DNA of 64,000 nucleotides from Phoebastria nigripes (GCA_035582835.1 JAYKAV010003058.1:116533-180532), one strand, 5' to 3'; positions 1-13,100 are shown, counted from the first letter of the stretch. Notes: generated by a model not told the origin, from the sequence alone. Program-made: numbers and translations.

Positions 1-1600
1 ATATATTGCTTACATATTACAATGATATATAATAGTATTAATAGTATGATGCACCAGATGCTGAGACTGTTTCAGGCTAATCTCTTGCTAGAGCTAATGA
101 GAATATATTTAGGAAGGGCTGAATAAAAAGTTAGGAAACAAAAATTGGGATTTAAACCAGAAAAAATCAAGTCAAATTAAAGTATTGCTAAAAGTCCCCT
201 GTTTCAAATTTTGGTCTTCTGAACTAGATTTGCTACTGTGTAGATCATAAAATACTTTACATCCATTCTAGATATGTAGCCTACTTTAAAAACAAGCCTT
301 CCATGAGAGAAAACACCAGTAAATTTCCTGTAACTTTGAGTAGGACTTTATTTCTTTAACCAGAAAGTTTTGAGGTTTTTGGGATTTTTTTTTTGTGTGT
401 GTGTGATTTGGCAAAAATGAGTCAATAGCCATAGTATTTATTTCTTCTGTGTTGCAATCCATCTCCAGATATATTTCTTGACTGGCTAAAATGTAGGCTT
501 TTCATATACAGAATATGAAACAGGATACGTGGGAAATTGTTAATAAGAATAGCCATGCACTGAGAGAAAGCAGTGGGTGAAAGAGAATCCGTGAGGACTA
601 GAAGAAAGGCTTGTCGTTGTGTGAATCTGGTCTATGTGAAAGTGTTTGGGAGATGGTGAGGATCTTCCACCCGGACTGACAGGTGGGATATGCAAATCCT
701 ATCACAAGGGTAGATTAAGGAGAATGATGGAAGAGCTCTGGCAGTTGCAACTAGCATTCATGCAATATTGAGAGGCTATAAACTGTATAAAGCAATACGG
801 TTATAGTTTTCAATCTTCTTAATACTGTACTTTATAACAGAAAAGAGTTTTGTCCCTTTCCTCCTGACTTCAAGTAAGACTTTTGTATTTCTCTGACCTG
901 GCAATCATGATGAGGTCTGTCCAGAGGGGGAAGCAAGGAGGTCAGAAGTCCTCAACTCATTCTGGAGAGGTTAGAGACCATTCTGACCCGTCCTGTTGTG
1001 ATACAGCTCTACATATGAGGGGCTGCAAGATTAGCATTGGCTTTGGACAATCTTGCATCCTCTGGGCCTTTCTTACTATGCCAGACTGAATACAACCCTC
1101 ACGTTGTGCAGAGCTCCAACAAGGTGAGTAAAACTGCCCCATCAAAGACCTCCTCCCTGAGAAAATGCTGTTGTACCTTGGCCAGAGCATTTCATAGGTT
1201 CACATCGATTTTCTTTTGATCCCAAGGCTCCTGAAAAACAGCCCCGAACAAGCCAAAATCTTGAAAGTTTAAATGTAACATTTTTTTCACTGTTTTGTTT
1301 CAAGGTAGCATTTTTTGAATGGATTTCCAATTCTTTTATGCTGTATTTAAAAAATGATCCAGTGACACAAAAACCTTGATTCAGTGTCCACACAGAGGCA
1401 TCTAATGACATTTGAGATGGTATTGCCTCTAGCTGCTGCTTCACAGGGCAAGGGTGTCCTGTGGGTCCTGTGTCCTACCTGACGCCCAGGCCTGGGAATG
1501 GTAGAGCATCTCTAACTATATTTGCCTGTATTTGGGCAACTGATATTATCATAAAAACTATGTGTACTGGATCCTGTTCATCCGGAACCAAAGCTACCTT
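1..1600. other. Unique non-coding DNA, no gene seen
   Basis: This is AT-rich single-copy sequence with no recognisable exon, RNA gene or mobile element. It contains a short T10 run followed by (GT)n at 385-405 and a perfect octamer motif (ATGCAAAT) at 690-697. The open frames between about 880 and 1450 overlap each other on both strands, are under 101 codons and show no domain, so they are treated as chance. Confidence 0.6.
385..405. repeat. T10 plus (GT)n microsatellite
   Basis: Ten T residues run directly into five and a half GT units. This is a short simple repeat of a kind common in vertebrate DNA, with no function implied. Confidence 0.8.
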
Positions 1601-1609
1601 CAGGTTTTC

Positions 1610-1860
1610 ATTTCACAAAAGGAGAAAAAAAATCAGACTGACACAAGGCGCTTCTTTTCTCTCTCTTTTTTTTTTTTTTAATATCTGGCCAGCAAGCCAA
1701 AAAATCAATGACTCCCGCAGCTCTAATTGACATTTCGATGTTAAATGAAAATGGGCCTTGATTCCAATTCAAATGGCAGCATTGGGTGATAGACTAATTA
1801 TTTTGGAATTTTAAATGCATATAAAAGTTGATGCAGTAAAATGATTTCTGTGCCACTTGC
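1610..1860. promoter_or_regulatory. Candidate conserved non-coding element
   Basis: This is a repeat-free block, AT-rich after a T-run near 1670, with homeodomain-type ATTA/TAAT cores (a TAATTA lies near 1795) and an ATGCATAT octamer-like site near 1817. It also keeps isolated CpGs, while its surroundings are CpG-poor. The texture resembles vertebrate conserved enhancers, but conservation cannot be observed from one sequence, so this is inference. Confidence 0.3.
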
Positions 1861-2677
1861 AATTTTTTTGGCTGTCTCTTAAATCAAACAACAGTTAACA
1901 TGAGAGCCCTTAATCCCTAATTCTCAGTGCTGGTGACACAATAACACTTTTACTTGGTACCGCACTTTCTCTCCTTGGGGAACATAAAAGGAAAGTACTT
2001 TGAGAAGGAACAGGATATTTTAGGATATGTCCTAAAATGTAATTCCTTTCTTTTAGAGGGTCTCCAGGAATGTAATTTAACCTCACATTGTGTCCCTAAA
2101 TAGGAGAGCGATGTTCTCTCGTGATAGCACACCAGGACTTCGCCGCCACGTGCTGCCATGCCAGGGACGTGCTCAGGGCAGGCTGTGCTGAGATGCCCCT
2201 GACATGGGGTGAGCAGGGAGGAGAAGGCTGAGAAAAGAGATTGAGATTTAGGTGTGGGGGGGAAGAACGTGGGAAATGGGACCTACTTCTGCTGCTACGG
2301 AGGGATGTCAACGCCAAGTATGCCCACCATGAGCAGCCCGTGTTGGGGCAGGGCCTCCAGTGCTCTCCCCCTGTGCTGTGGTTAGGGGCAGAACTGCTTC
2401 TGCAGGGGCAGGAAAGTGAAGGGAGTCACAGGCCTTGTGATTTCTCTTTTCCTGGAGGGAAAGCTCAGAGATAGCCCAGATGAGACAAAGCCCACCTCAA
2501 GCGAGTGGCTCGGGCGGGATGAAGGGATTGACCCATGCTGTGCTTCTGGAAGTGTGGCTGAGGAACCTCAGGGCAGGATGAGGAGACCACAAAGAAGTGT
2601 ATATAAGGCAGCAAATTACATGGTAACAGCAAACACCACCCACCTTTCCCCCCCGAGAGGTTGCCCTCATTAGAAAG

Positions 2678-2700
2678 AAAAAAAAAAAAAAAAAAAAAAA
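2678..2700. repeat. Poly(A) tract, 23 A
   Basis: An uninterrupted A run. It could be the tail of an old retrocopy on the plus strand or simple slippage. No parent sequence was recognised upstream. Confidence 0.85.
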
Positions 2701-3755
2701 GCTTTGTTTTCTTTGTTTTCCCCCCGTAGTGTTGCATTCCCTAATGCAGAAGCAGCAAGGTAGGGAAGATACTCGTGGACTGTCTGGGCTGGCAAAAAAT
2801 CATGGAGTGCATCTTGTACATAAAGATATGACTGGTGTTTAGAGAGGGTGTCTGAAATTCATTCATCAAGACAGTTTTCAGACTGCCACCAGGAATATGT
2901 GCCCCATGCCCTGTGTATCGCTTCTTGCTGCCCCTTGGAACCTGAAAGCCCATTTGCAGAGTCTTCCATGCTTTGCACAAATATGTTAAATCAAGAGATG
3001 AAGGAGAAGAGATAGAAGGGGATGATTTGCAGCTGGCATTTCAAGGCAAACGTGTTCCCAAGGCATGGAAGGGGCTGGGGTGTTTTTGGGTGGAGAGTGT
3101 TCAGCTACACATGGGAAGCTCTCGATCCCTTACAGCACCGGCTTCCAACTCAGTGTCAGTGCTCACATCCTATTTGTATTAGGTTTTATATCACCTTTGC
3201 TGGTGATTATTTAAGGACAGCGGTGCCATGAGCTCTTGCAGGTCATTTTCATGCAGGCCTTCAGGAGGAAGTGAAGGGCTCTTTAGAAAAACTCAGGCTA
3301 TTTAGATAACCCAACAGAGACATCCCATGTCTTTCCCCAAATGTTTCTCTTCCTCCCTCATTCTTGCCTCCCCCACTACATTTAAGGTTGAGAAAATAAT
3401 TCAAGGGAAATATTTTATATAACAAATGTAGGCTTGTTTTTCTCTTCATAAATTGTCCCTGCTCAATATGTGATTTTTTCAGGTGCACTTTTTTTGGGGG
3501 GGGGTGTCAAGTAATCATGAAGTTCCTGATTCAGAAATCAGTGGGAAATTCCCCAGTAATGTGGGAATGGACCACATTTAATCATTGGGAATAGACTTTG
3601 CATGGAAGATTTTTATTTTAAATCCAAAGTATATTTTCAGTAGATGAAAGAGGTCATATCCTCCCTTTTTGTGTGTGTGACGGGGTCAGTATAAACGTTT
3701 AGAAACAGCTTAATGTTCCCTGCATTGGCCAAGAATGTTGCCAGTACTGTTCACT

Positions 3756-3817
3756 GAATATTCTCTGAAAACAGGCCTAGGAGAAGTGAATTCCACTGAA
3801 TATTCAAATGAATATTC
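3756..3817. repeat. Cluster of three GAATATTC palindromes
   Basis: Perfect 8-bp palindromes lie at 3756-3763, 3798-3805 and 3810-3817. The first two sit in nearly the same 12-base context (CACTGAATATTC), about 42 bases apart, which suggests a small local duplication or a repeated binding site. Confidence 0.7.
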
Positions 3818-5111
3818 GAGGACCTTATTTTTTGAACAATTTACCTATGTATAAGTGTAAATATATTTTTCTGGGTTAAAAATCATACTTATGGTGAAAA
3901 TCAAGCTCTATATGCCAAAGAATATAAAATGGAAAATTAATTTGCTTTCTGTTGAGTTTTAGTTCAGGTTTCCAAGAAAAAAGTACTTTTCTATAGACAA
4001 AAGATAAAAGCTTTAAATTGATCATTATTGGAAACAAAATCAAATTTTGGGAATGATTATCTGCAAATCAAAGTTAGATCTTACTTCGATTACATGGAAC
4101 TTAACAGTTTTTTTTTTAATAGGAGAGAATAAACAGGTAAATAAAAGATACACTAGCAAAACAGCAGATGCATTAAACTTAATACCAAAATGCGTAAGTC
4201 TGTGGTGAAATGTCACTAGCTAGAGGAGTTTTGAGGCTATTTATTCCTGGAGATGGTATTCTGGCTGAGGATCGCACCATGGGAAGGGACCGCACTACAC
4301 CTCCTCCACTTCATTTGTGTGTGTGTTTCCACACTCCCCTAAATACGTTAAGCAGGACAGAGCCTGGGCTAGAGATATGAAGAATATAGATCTGGGCTTA
4401 GCCTGGATCCAGTGACCTAGCATCTCTACAGAAGAGCGGCTGAAGTTTAGTAATAACTATTTAGGTTGTTGTAACCCAAAGATGCTTTGATGCAGACCTG
4501 CTGTCTTTGGGCAAGTGCAGCTGTTTCTCCTTTTCTGTTTGTTTAAATGCTAAATGACTGTTTAATTGCGTATCTCTTAGAAAACAAAATGAAACAAACC
4601 AAACCAAAACATTCTCCAGCTCATCTTTTGGATTGAAAGCTCCAAGTTCAGCGTTGCCTTCCATTTTATTTTGAACTTTTGTAAGTTGACATTTGGTCTT
4701 TCTTTTTTCTTCAGAAACTCCTCATCCACTCCCAAACAACTAGTTTTAAAGTTGTTAAAGGAATAAATGTTGTTGATTCCAGCTGTCTCTAACTGCAGGC
4801 TGTGCCCGTGGCTGTGAGCCGGGCAGGACAGCAGGGCCCTGCCATCCCACCTGTGATGGAGGGAGCTGGACCATGGACACCTATGGGAGCTGGAGCAAGG
4901 GACCCAGCTCTGCATTACTATGCCGTTGGCCAGGGTCCTGCCATCTTCTCTTCTTCCACCAAAACACTGGGTTCTGCAATCACTGAAACCCCTGTTATTT
5001 TCATCATGCTGCAGGCTGGGATCCCATCAGATAGACTCAGCAGCTCCTGTGCCTCCCTCTCCCGTGGGAACGTGAGTTATTCTTCCTCCCTGCAAACCCT
5101 GGTGTGATCCA

Positions 5112-5131
5112 TCCTCCTCCTCCTCCTCCTC
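5112..5131. repeat. (TCC)n trinucleotide microsatellite
   Basis: Six tandem TCC units plus a partial unit. Confidence 0.85.
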
Positions 5132-5139
5132 ACCAGCCA

Positions 5140-5300
5140 CCCACGGCCCTGTCTGTTGATGCTGTTGCCTGGCGACCACCCTGTGACGGACAGCTTGGAG
5201 GGAAGCGATGATTAAACAACCTGCACTGGCTTCTGAAAGCAGCGATCGTTATTGTAATGTGACAAGCAGTGACAGCTGAGACAGCAACACATTCAGAGTG
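5140..5300. promoter_or_regulatory. Candidate conserved element with RFX-like X-box
   Basis: This compact block keeps several CpGs and contains GTTGCC-T-GGCGAC at 5164-5176. That is one mismatch from the RFX X-box consensus with a one-base spacer (GGCGAC instead of RGYAAC). Downstream lie a TGACAG/CAGCTG pair near 5268 and ATTA-type cores. Known X-boxes bind RFX factors, often at ciliary genes. No transcription start is visible nearby, so use as an enhancer or promoter is inference. Confidence 0.3.
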
Positions 5301-5348
5301 TGATTCCTAAAAAAAAAGAAAAACAATAAACACACGAGGAAAGTGCCG

Positions 5349-5364
5349 CACACACCTGTGTGTG
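5349..5364. repeat. Short inverted repeat of CA/TG units
   Basis: CACACAC and GTGTGTG are separated by two bases and flanked by further TG units. It is most likely a diverged dinucleotide repeat. The centre forms a CACCTG E-box core. Confidence 0.7.
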
Positions 5365-5409
5365 TAGGTGTGTGAGTGCTGATGCCTTCCCTTGATGCAG
5401 AAGGGCCAG

Positions 5410-5560
5410 GGAAGGCGTGTGCTGCTTTATTAATGAAAGGCGAACATAACCCTAATAATTGTCCTGATGAACAGGCCAGCCCACGAGCCAATGCAGCTTG
5501 CATCGACACTGTCAAACATCTCAGCTACTCTGGCGGGCCAAGGCAGCAGTTAAATGGGAT
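5410..5560. promoter_or_regulatory. Candidate conserved non-coding element
   Basis: Repeat-free sequence with a TTTATTAATGA homeodomain-like core near 5424, an ATTGT SOX-like core and retained CpGs. An open frame covers 5376-5771, but its composition and lack of any domain argue against coding. This is a call from texture only. Confidence 0.25.
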
Positions 5561-8500
5561 GCTGCAGCTGCAGGTGTTAGCAAGGGGTGGCTGCAGAGCC
5601 AGCAGCCCCTCGCTGACTGCCAGCAGGAATACCTTCTGCACAGAGAGGAATGTGTTGAAGCTTCAGTGTGAAGGTGATGGTCCTGCTGGGTCCACCTGCC
5701 ATTTCTCTTCCTGCCTTCCAGATGGACAAGACCAGTATAGGCACAAGGATGCAGGGTGGACTCAGCCCTGATAGGAAATGAATGTGGCTGTACGAGCACA
5801 GTGCCCAGCTTAGGGGATTGTGCATCACATCTTCCAGCATCAACTGGGAGGCTCCTGCCCAGTTAGCCTTCCTTCCAAATCCGGGTGATACCAAATTTTG
5901 TCCTTGCAGAACAAATTTGAAAACAAGACCAGACACACCTTAAAGACTGGGTAAACCAGGACACTAAAAAGAAATGAATCACTACTAGTTGAGAAATCTT
6001 AAGAAAGCCCCACTCATGAACTCAGAGAATGAAAGCTATCTTTTTTTTTTTTCTTTGATTTTTTGAGTGCTTGGAACAGGCCAGTTTTGCAACAACTAGA
6101 TTGGGGCCCTGTGGATTTAGTCATTAGAGTTTCCTTAAGACACAAGTTCCTATAGTCTCTTCCCTCTTACACTGTCAACTTCCTGAAAAACTTCCATAGA
6201 AAGCATATTGTTTCCCTTTTTCCTCAGCTTCCTTTGACTTCATTCCTTGTAAGGCAGCTCAGAATTAGGCCAGGAGCTGGGATTGCAATAGGCTGCTTGG
6301 ATAGCTGAGGAGCTGCTGGACAGTGATGTTAAGTGTAGGAAGTATTTCCAGGAAATGTTCATGCTCTGGATTATCTGCCTATGCTTTGATGGCTACTTAT
6401 GTCCTTTTAAAATTGCTGTCAATGTGCATGCTTAGTACAGCAGCACCGATTTTCTTCAGTGCTATTCAAGTTCTTAAGGCAGGTTTATCTGCGAGGCATC
6501 TGAGTGATGGCTTTAAAGGGAAATAAGAAAACAACCCCAAACTACTTTACAAAGATCCTTCCAAAAAGAGTTAAGAAATCACCGGTGCTCCTGTCAGCCT
6601 GAAAGAAAAAGAAACACACACACACAAAGAGAAGAAAATTTCATTGCCTTAGTTGCTCTATCCTTTCCATCTCTCCATTGCGTCTGGCACCATCTCAGAA
6701 TGAAATAGTTGAGGCGGAATGTTGAGTCTGTGTCTGCGCTCCTTTTCTGCTCATGTAAATCAGGATTCACTTAGATGAAGTCAAGAACTGCTTTGTGGCA
6801 AGCAGAAGGAGAATCCATCTCTATTCCTTTCTAATGCTGAGGTATTGAAAGATCAGGCAGAAAGAATACTTTCTGAGAAATCTTGTGTTTGACAAGGTGG
6901 ATTTTGGTGAGAAACAAACCTTTATGAGCATGTAGGGGAAAGAGATACCTTGAGAAATTTTATGAGGAACAGAGAATATAGTACAAGGGAATCAACGTCT
7001 CATTATAAAATGTTACTCAGGAAACCTGTACTTAATCCTCTGTATAGAGAGCATTTTGTTTAAATAAGGACATACTGTATGATTAAACAGATGGAGATCT
7101 TTGCTGGAGACAGTTCAGAGGAAAGGAAAGATGTCTGTAATTTGGTGCTCCTGCTTAAATATATGGAATTGTGTGGTTGACGTCTGAACTTGGATGATAC
7201 AATATGAATTATACTTTAACCCATTAGTAAATTTGTCCTTCTAACAAGCTACTCAGATGATCCAGAAATATGTTATGCGGTAGCAGCTGCTAGATGAAAA
7301 TATTTCATCGTAGAAATACATGGTATAATGAAGTATAGGAAATGATTGCAGTATCGCAATAAGGACAAAAGAAGATAAATGACATACAGTTTTAAATATT
7401 CACCTTCTGTGTTGAGTTTACAAAGTACAGATGACGTCAGTAAATTGAAAACGCCACTGAGACACATAAATCATTAAACACGAGTATTAGAGCCACTTGG
7501 GGAAAGAAAGTTGTCAGAAGAATTTTCCATTATAAAATATAGTTTAGGCAAAATCAGAAAATTTCTTGGGGGTATGTCATTTTCAGTGACATTTGCTACA
7601 CTAAAATATCAACCAAAATTGTCTGCATTCTGACAGTGTCAAAAACTGTAGTGAGAAACATTCCCAGTTGGCTTTTACTTTGGCACCAAGATTATGACAA
7701 GATACTAATGCTATATCATGGACACATCTTTTATACTGAATATATAAGAATACGTGGAGTATACGGGATACTACATGATACATCATCTGATTCCCAGGAG
7801 GTGTAAAAGTTTGTTGCTCCTCCGTCCTCTTCCACCTTCCCTTCTGGGAACGGGCCCTATGAACAAGCTGTATTCTTTCTCCCTCCTGGAGAAATTTTGT
7901 TTCCAGCTGTCTCCTCTTTGCTATGCCTCCTTAGTCGCATGGTGGATGCCACTGAAGGATTTTTGCTGAAGTTAACGAGTTCTTTGGGCAGTGAAGCCAC
8001 TGCAGGGAGGCAAGTCGGTGGGTAGTCTCAAAGGCAATACAATGTTTTCCTTCCTGAGCCAGTACTTGTGGGGATTTTATCACTGACACCCCTGGAGTGG
8101 TAGGAACCACATCTCTATATATGTTTTAATTAATGTTTAATGTTCTGACATTATCAAAAGGAAATGCTTAGGTGCTATTGATTATCAGCTGAAAAATGTT
8201 TACTGATACTCATTTTCATGGGAAATTTCATGGTCTTGCCTTTCTTTCTCGGGACAGAAACCAAACATCAGCCTGTCTCTGTCCCTCACAGAACAGAAAC
8301 TGTGGCTTCTGACACATTCAGATATAGAATATAGCTTGGAAAGTGGTTTTTAAATGAATCTCAGCAATTTTTGCTTCTATAAAATGATCCTTATTGGCTG
8401 CTATAAAGTTAAGGTGAAGGTAACTTGAATATCAAATATTCCTTTTTGTTCCTGAAACAGTCTCAGCTTTACTAAGGATATCTCTGTGGAAAGTCAGAAG

Positions 8501-9964
8501 TGTGGCAGCTTGGCCATTTCTTAACTAGCCAGAAACTCAAGGGGAGAACAGACTGCAAGAGGAACATTTGACAACCCAAAGAGCTATTTTTCACTGTTCC
8601 CCTTTCACTGCTGAGCAGATTGACAGCTGAGATCCTAAGGTATGCGATCTCCACCCAACCAGGAGCCTCCTAAAGATGTTAATTGCTGACATTGTTTTAG
8701 TGCAGAACGAAGAGATGTCTTCTCCCTGATAATTGCAAATCCTGTACAACGTCCCTTTTACAGCACTGAAATGCTTTAAAGACAAATATTTGATTGCTGG
8801 CTCAAAGAACTGACAGTCTCAGTTTGCCATGATCTGGGAGGCAGATGCAGCCACTCCACTGCAGAAACGGTTACAAGGAGTGCTCTGGATTGCTTTACTT
8901 AGGAGTCACATAACTTGATTACAATGATCTCTTCCTTGGGCAGGAGGCAGACTAGACAATTGGTTCTTCCTTAAATGTGTGAACAGGCAACAAGAAGCAG
9001 CGCAAACATGAGGTTTACAAATGCATCGATTATGTGATTGCTTGATTCAGCCTAGTAAAGTTTTTTTGTGATTTAGATAATTAACTTCTAAAGGAAAATA
9101 ATAATAATAAAGAAGATACAGACAGGCACAAACACACAAGAGATGGGCATTGATTTTAGGGTGTGATGAGAGGCAGCAGAAGGCAATTTGAAGGAAATTG
9201 AAGGAATCCCTCAGGGTGTAAAATGGCCTTTGAAAGGCAGGGCACCCAGCTGGCTGTAATTCCTGGTCTTCCCAGGTGGAAGGAATAAGTGATTAAGGAA
9301 GAGGAAGATATATGAGAGGTAGGAGGAGAAGGGTGTGGGCCTTTTGTAGGACTGTGTGAAGTTGTAAATAGTCTGTTGAAGAACAGCTTTTCTAGTAGAG
9401 AAACTGACCTGTGGTTGTTGCTAAGCTTTAGAAAAAGCTGATGTTGAGTGATCTCAACAACTGAAGAAAAACACTGTGGTCTGAAGTTTTTTCTGGCAGT
9501 GAAGAGGTGGCAAGGAAGCAATGTGTCCTAATCAGGTAGGAAGCCTCTCTGTTGTGGGGGGGTGCTAACTGGAAAATGAGAGAAGACTTGGCAAAACAGG
9601 GGAGGGTAAGGCTGGAAACCAGCGTGCTAAGATATTGCCTGGAAAATGCAGGGAAGGGAGCAGCAAATTGAAGTTGCTGATAGAGCAGAATTATATGATG
9701 CTGTCAGAAAGTTAGGTTTGTGGGATGTGGCCTTGAGAAGTGAAAGAGCAGGCAATGGAAAAAGTGGAGATGAGGCAAGGTTTGTGTAATCAGAACAATT
9801 GGTTTTAAGGGTGGTTTTAGCTCCAGAATTGGCTAAAAAGAGACTTTAGAGGGGAAAGAACATATCACTAGTCAAGATGCAGATAGCTGGATTGATTTCA
9901 TTCAAAAAGAAGAGCATGAGCTTTTTGAGAAGGAGTGTGGATTTTCTGTTGGGGATTTTGGACT
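5561..9964. other. Unique non-coding DNA, no gene seen
   Basis: No recognised coding or RNA gene. A (CA)n run lies at 6614-6626, a full CRE palindrome at 7432-7439 and a short ATA-rich run near 9100. The part from about 9540 to 9960 is purine-rich on the plus strand. Open frames of up to 121 codons (for example 9156-9521, minus strand) lack domains. Confidence 0.6.
7432..7439. promoter_or_regulatory. Full palindromic CRE (TGACGTCA)
   Basis: A perfect 8-bp cAMP response element, the consensus site for CREB/ATF dimers. It keeps its CpG in a CpG-depleted stretch. No TATA box or start site with convincing context lies close by, so function is not established. Confidence 0.4.
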
Positions 9965-9965
9965 T

Positions 9966-10112
9966 CATAGAATCATAGAATGGTTTGGGTTGGAAGGGAC
10001 CTTAAAGATCATCTAGTTCCAACCNNCCTGCCNTGGGNAGGGACACCTTCCACTANNCNNGNTTGCTCAAAGCCCCATCCAACCTGGCCTTGAACACTTC
10101 CAGGGATGGGGC
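9966..10112 (-). mobile_element. CR1 LINE, 3' terminal fragment
   Basis: The 3' end of a chicken-repeat-1 (CR1) non-LTR retrotransposon, read on the minus strand. It starts with the CATAGAATCATAGAATGG terminus and continues into the GGTTGGAAGGGACC 3'-UTR block and the TTGCTCAAAGCCCC segment. It is severely 5' truncated and non-coding. Nine N calls fall inside 10025-10062, which probably reflects ambiguous consensus from multicopy reads. Confidence 0.92.
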
Positions 10113-13100
10113 AGGGATGGGACTCAAGTGCTGTAGAAGCACTGGCTGGTAACAAAGAGGCAGAAAGAGGGTAAGAGCCAGGATAAAAGCAAAGAAACCT
10201 GATTATGCACTGGTGAATGTTGTGGTGTTGGTGAAACAGCTTGGAGGAGGCGATAAGGAGATAAATTGGCAGATATTAACATGGCTAGCCAAAATTTAAT
10301 ACTCGGTGGGCAGAGACAGTTGCTGGAGGGTGGGACATAGATGGAAGAGTTTACCTAAAAGTCATTTTCCATGCTGTGACTTTCCCTGCATACACTGTGC
10401 TATTTGTTCTCAGTATCTCTGAATGGAAGTCATCTCTCTCAGCCACCACCTGTGGAGGTTTGACATGAGCCAGCCAGCAAGTTGTCTGATGCATCTGGTT
10501 TAATTGTATTTCAATGCTTAGAGTCAGAGCTATAGTATGTGAACAAGACCCTCTTAAGGGATGTAGATAATTACACAAATTGGTGTGGAGACATTTTGCC
10601 AGAAGAGATGTATTTTGTTTACCTTCTTGAATTTGGCAGGGAATGGCCTTGCTATTTGTAGAGGTACAAATTCTTATAGCTGGAGAGCTGCTGTCTGAGC
10701 TCAGAAAGGAGTGAAATAATTGGGGACTACAAAAGCCTGTAGTCTAGCAGCTTATGTTTTTAGAAGGATGATATAAGCAAAACCAGAGGCCTTTATACCC
10801 TCCTGTATCTTTGTAACAAAAGCTAATATGGACAAGGGTTTGCCCTGGTCTCAGTGGGGAATTCTGGTGGTGCATTTTTGCCTTTTGAGCATGCAGCCTT
10901 AGAAACAAGCTCTCCTGTGGCTGATGATGCAATCGCAGCAGAATGTTTGCAGCCTAGCTTGGATTTGAGGCTTAGACCCGAGGTGCAGTAGGCTGTCACT
11001 GTTGAGCCGAGGAGGGGCAATGTCATACATACTCTTGGCTTGCAGCAAGTTACCTGAAGTGTACCTGTATTTACCTTAGCTCATGCTGAGAGGCATTTAA
11101 ACTGAATTTTCTTTCAAGATGAGGAGCCCTCATGTGGACAGTTATCACAGATGGGCTACTGTGTGGCAACTCCTTAAGCTGTACTAGTGTGTGATACTTC
11201 ATTTAAATCCTCAGATTTTTTCCAGCTGAAGATTTTGCATGTCTGCCCACAGAAGCTTGCACTACGGCATTGCTTCTTGTTCTTTTTTTTTTTTTTAAGC
11301 TGGTGTTGGCAGCCTGTGGCAAAGGGTTGATTTTAAATGGGTTGGTATGTTATAAAAGGCATAAAGCAGCAGCTTCTAGTGCCTGATATCCTGCGGTATA
11401 TCATCTCAAGGGGACTGGGAGTCTCTGGCCTCACCAAGAATCACAACCCCCCTTATCAGCTGCTGACTCCCTTTGGCTTCTTTCAAAGATGATTTCTCCC
11501 ATTCCCATTGATTTTTTTTTTTCTTTGTCCCCCTGCCCCCATTCATTCCAACTTCTTTGACTTGTGAAAGTGAAGCACAGCTTGGCTTGCTTCTCTTGAA
11601 GATCTGCCAACACCCACATTAACCCACAAGTATCTTCTTTCTAGCCAGTGTTTTGGCAGGAGACCTTCTGTCTTCATACTGCATAGTTCCTTCTGAAGAG
11701 TAGAAGGGACAGATCTTGTGCTACTGTTCATAGTTCTACTTAGAAGATTTTCAAATATGTGCCTTGAGGTCAAAAGGGTTTTTGAATTTTCTGCATAGTT
11801 TCTATTGTATGAGATGTGAAAACAGATCTGTACTTAGGTGGACCACTCTTTTTGTTGATCTTTACTAAGGATGTGTTCAGCTTGCTCTGTAGTCTAGTCC
11901 TTGGCATGTTTGTGTGCATTGAAAGGCAGTGAGGATGGCCACTTCTATTGGTGAATGATAATGGACAGATAATAGCATCCCAACTGCTCTTTCTTCCACC
12001 TGTTACACTAGCACCACTCCTGTTGGTGTCACAAGACAAATGGTATCACCAACTCATATGTAAGAAAATGGCAAATCGTGTCTTCCCAGAAGGTGAATAT
12101 GATGTAGCTGTCAGTCTAGCAAGGTTAAGGCATAGCAGTTGCATGGGCCAAAGCATCATGCAGCCAATGGTGCAGCTACTCCAGATACCTCGGTCACAAT
12201 CATCTGTCCGCTTATTGCTGATCTGCTGGGAGAGCTTATCGTATAGAACTGTGCTCTGCTGATACAACAGTGTGCCTTAGCAGCTCTGCTGGCATAAGCT
12301 CTTGGACTAACCTGGAAGTAATTTTCAGAAATCAATTCATTTGGGTCTTGTTATTTCTCTTCTGGGCTTTGAGTTTTTAGGTTTTCCATTACTTTTTGCC
12401 ATTAGAAAGATGAGAATGAGTAGGTCTAATATTTTTAGTTTGGCTCTGGTCATGTTGGAATAAAGGGACCATCTTGATGGAGGTCTGGGATGATATCTTG
12501 TGCTGCATTTCCACTGAGGTGCCAGGCTTTCCTTGTAATCCTCTTCAGGTTACGAACTGACTTGTTCAAGACAGGGCTTAGCACTTGTCCTGCCTTTTAA
12601 TCTAATTCAACATACTGCTGACTTTTTAAAGAAATCTGAAGTGCTCACTTTGGAATAGAAACAGTATTTTAAGATGTGTGGGAGAAGTGCTTATTCCCAG
12701 CTCAGTCCTATTATCAGAAGTGAAATGTTCCAGCAATCCCATCATTATGCAAAGGTGGGACATCATGAGAACCATGCAGAAGTCTTGACAAGACTCTTCC
12801 AGTTGATAGTATCTATTGCCACTGAATAGCGCTTCCCCTAGCGCATGCATAAGCAGAATGCAGGTCTGTCCACATAGCCATAGCTAGCTGCAACCTGCCA
12901 TTGACACCNCTTCTGTTCCCTCACACAGAAGGTAAATTGTAGCCAGGTTGAAATATTTTGCTAATTAAAAAACATTAAATGATCTCCAGCTACATTCTCC
13001 CCAATGAACAATGCAATTGAATTATCTTTAGAGCTTGTACAGAACCTTTGATAACTATGGAGCCATTTGTATTAAATTCAGCCTTAGTTTTCTTATTCCA

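Larger units (their letters stand above)
1861..5110. other. Unique non-coding DNA, no gene seen
   Basis: No domain-bearing reading frame or recognised repeat was found. The part at 2100-2650 is more GC-rich than its surroundings and ends in an A23 tract at 2678-2700. I could not link it to a retrocopied gene. A T7G9 run lies at 3489-3504. Three GAATATTC palindromes cluster at 3756-3817. The open frame at 4802-5107 is proline/glycine rich and resembles no family I know. Confidence 0.6.

Noticed and set aside
3213..3225. GGACAGCGGTGCC resembling half of a REST/NRSF site
   Set aside because: The other half-site (TTCAGCACC) is absent at any accepted spacing.
5376..5771. Plus-strand frame of 131 codons
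   Set aside because: No domain; three overlapping open frames on the opposite strand point to a GC-rich chance frame.
11351..11358. Consensus TATA box (TATAAAAG)
   Set aside because: No initiator, CpG or exon signals nearby; frequent by chance in AT-rich DNA.
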